Of a DNA stretch of 6,180 bases, positions 5,817 to 6,180 are shown piece after piece. The translations under genes and the position numbers were made by a program. The stretch lies in assembly GCA_002401385.1 (NCBI GenBank), contig NVSY01000005.1:84216-90395 (forward strand), read 5' to 3'. Every line of letters begins with the position of its first letter. Position 1 is the stretch's first letter. Below the pieces are notes generated by a model. That model was given only the letters and a program-made list of their open reading frames with translations. It did no database searches and was not told the DNA's origin. This DNA is from Flavobacteriaceae bacterium (lineage in GTDB: Bacteria; Bacteroidota; Bacteroidia; Flavobacteriales; Flavobacteriaceae).

Positions 5817-5852
5817 GAGAACGAATGTAACGAGTGTTTACATGGGTTCTCA
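5816..5852. repeat. Second hairpin directly after hairpin 1
   Basis: TGAGAAC (5816-5822) pairs with GTTCTCA (5846-5852) and ATGTAA (5825-5830) with TTACAT (5838-5843). This makes 13 pairs with a 2x2 internal loop and a 7-base apical loop CGAGTGT. It abuts hairpin 1 and ends about 41 bases before the DUF3078 start, so both may lie in its leader or overlap its promoter (a near box, AAATTTTG, is at 5852-5859). Confidence 0.6.
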
Positions 5853-5893
5853 AATTTTGAAATATTTTTATTCAATTACAAAATTTTAAACAC

Positions 5894-6180
5894 ATGAAAA
5901 AAGTATTGCTATCAATAGCGCTTATCGCCGTATGCGCCATTTCTTTTGCTCAAGATAAAGCAACTGAAAAACCAAAAGATGGTTGGACAAAGGGAGGAAA
6001 TATTTCTTTTTTATTCAATCAATCTTCGTTTTCTAAATGGACTACCGGAGGAGAAAATAATATTTCTGCTACTTTAGGTATTAATTACGACTTCAATTAC
6101 ACCAAAGGAAACAACACTTGGGATAATAAATTAATAGCCTCCTACGGTTTGACTAAAACAGCAAATAGCGAGTTTGAGAA
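5894..6180 (+). CDS. DUF3078 family protein, N-terminal part (3' end outside window)
   Basis: The ATG opens 95 codons that run off the window. The first 20 residues, MKKVLLSIALIAVCAISFAQ, are a clear signal peptide cut after FAQ. A short charged linker (DKATEKPKDG) leads to GWTKGGNISFLFNQSSFSKW, then TTGGENNISATLGINYDFNY and a W-D-N-K-L...YGL pattern. The repeated 'W..GG..n.s' motif followed by alternating beta strands is what I know as DUF3078, thought to be an outer-membrane-associated beta protein of Bacteroidota; the function is unknown. The start is chosen because it begins the signal peptide; the leader is AT-rich without a Shine-Dalgarno. It follows DUF2480 by 247 bases holding two hairpins, so it is probably a separate transcription unit. 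The neighbourhood with the suf genes is, from memory, common in Flavobacteriaceae. Confidence 0.88.
   Translation, partial: MKKVLLSIALIAVCAISFAQDKATEKPKDGWTKGGNISFLFNQSSFSKWTTGGENNISATLGINYDFNYTKGNNTWDNKLIASYGLTKTANSEFE

Noticed and set aside
1..6180. CRISPR array, tRNA or rRNA genes, phage or plasmid genes
   Set aside because: No regularly spaced repeats, no cloverleaf-like segment, no rRNA-like sequence and no integrase, capsid or replication protein were seen on either strand.

Overview
The window looks like chromosomal DNA of a marine-type Bacteroidota, most likely a member of the Flavobacteriaceae. The support is low GC, leaderless-style AT-rich start regions without strong Shine-Dalgarno sequences, several perfect TAnnTTTG (-7) promoter boxes, signal peptides ending in SQ or AQ, and the gene neighbourhood sufE - DUF59 (sufT-like) - DUF2480 - DUF3078.

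Left part (1-1324): the 3' end of a surface or secreted protein with an Ig/FN3-like beta domain, closed by a strong terminator. An approximately 400-base gap follows that holds a GC-richer cluster of hairpins resembling a REP-type element. Next come a small secreted protein of unknown function, a bidirectional terminator, and an approximately 160-bp palindromic repeat with terminal inverted repeats that ends on the stop codon of the next gene.

Middle (1325-4219, minus strand): a PfkB-family sugar/nucleoside kinase followed by a long 632-residue amidophosphoribosyltransferase (PurF family). A terminator-like hairpin sits between them. The PurF homologue keeps its N-terminal cysteine and PRPP loop. 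By my reading it lacks the CxxC pair of the Fe-S type enzymes, and its usual oxyanion-hole Asn-Gly reads Asn-Phe.

Right part (4220-6180, plus strand): a divergent promoter region with one -7 box on each strand and an 8-bp perfect inverted repeat around the plus-strand box. It drives sufE, a DUF59/MIP18-family Fe-S assembly factor and a DUF2480 protein. These three probably form an Fe-S maturation operon, although the core genes sufBCDS are not in the window. A 247-base gap with two adjacent strong hairpins leads into the N-terminal part of a DUF3078 outer-membrane-type protein cut by the window edge.

Most of the genes are ordinary for the group. The less explained signals are the non-coding ones (the REP-like cluster, the MITE-like palindrome, the operator-like inverted repeat and the paired hairpins before DUF3078) and the atypical PurF active-site motifs. 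I did not find a clearly new multi-gene system.
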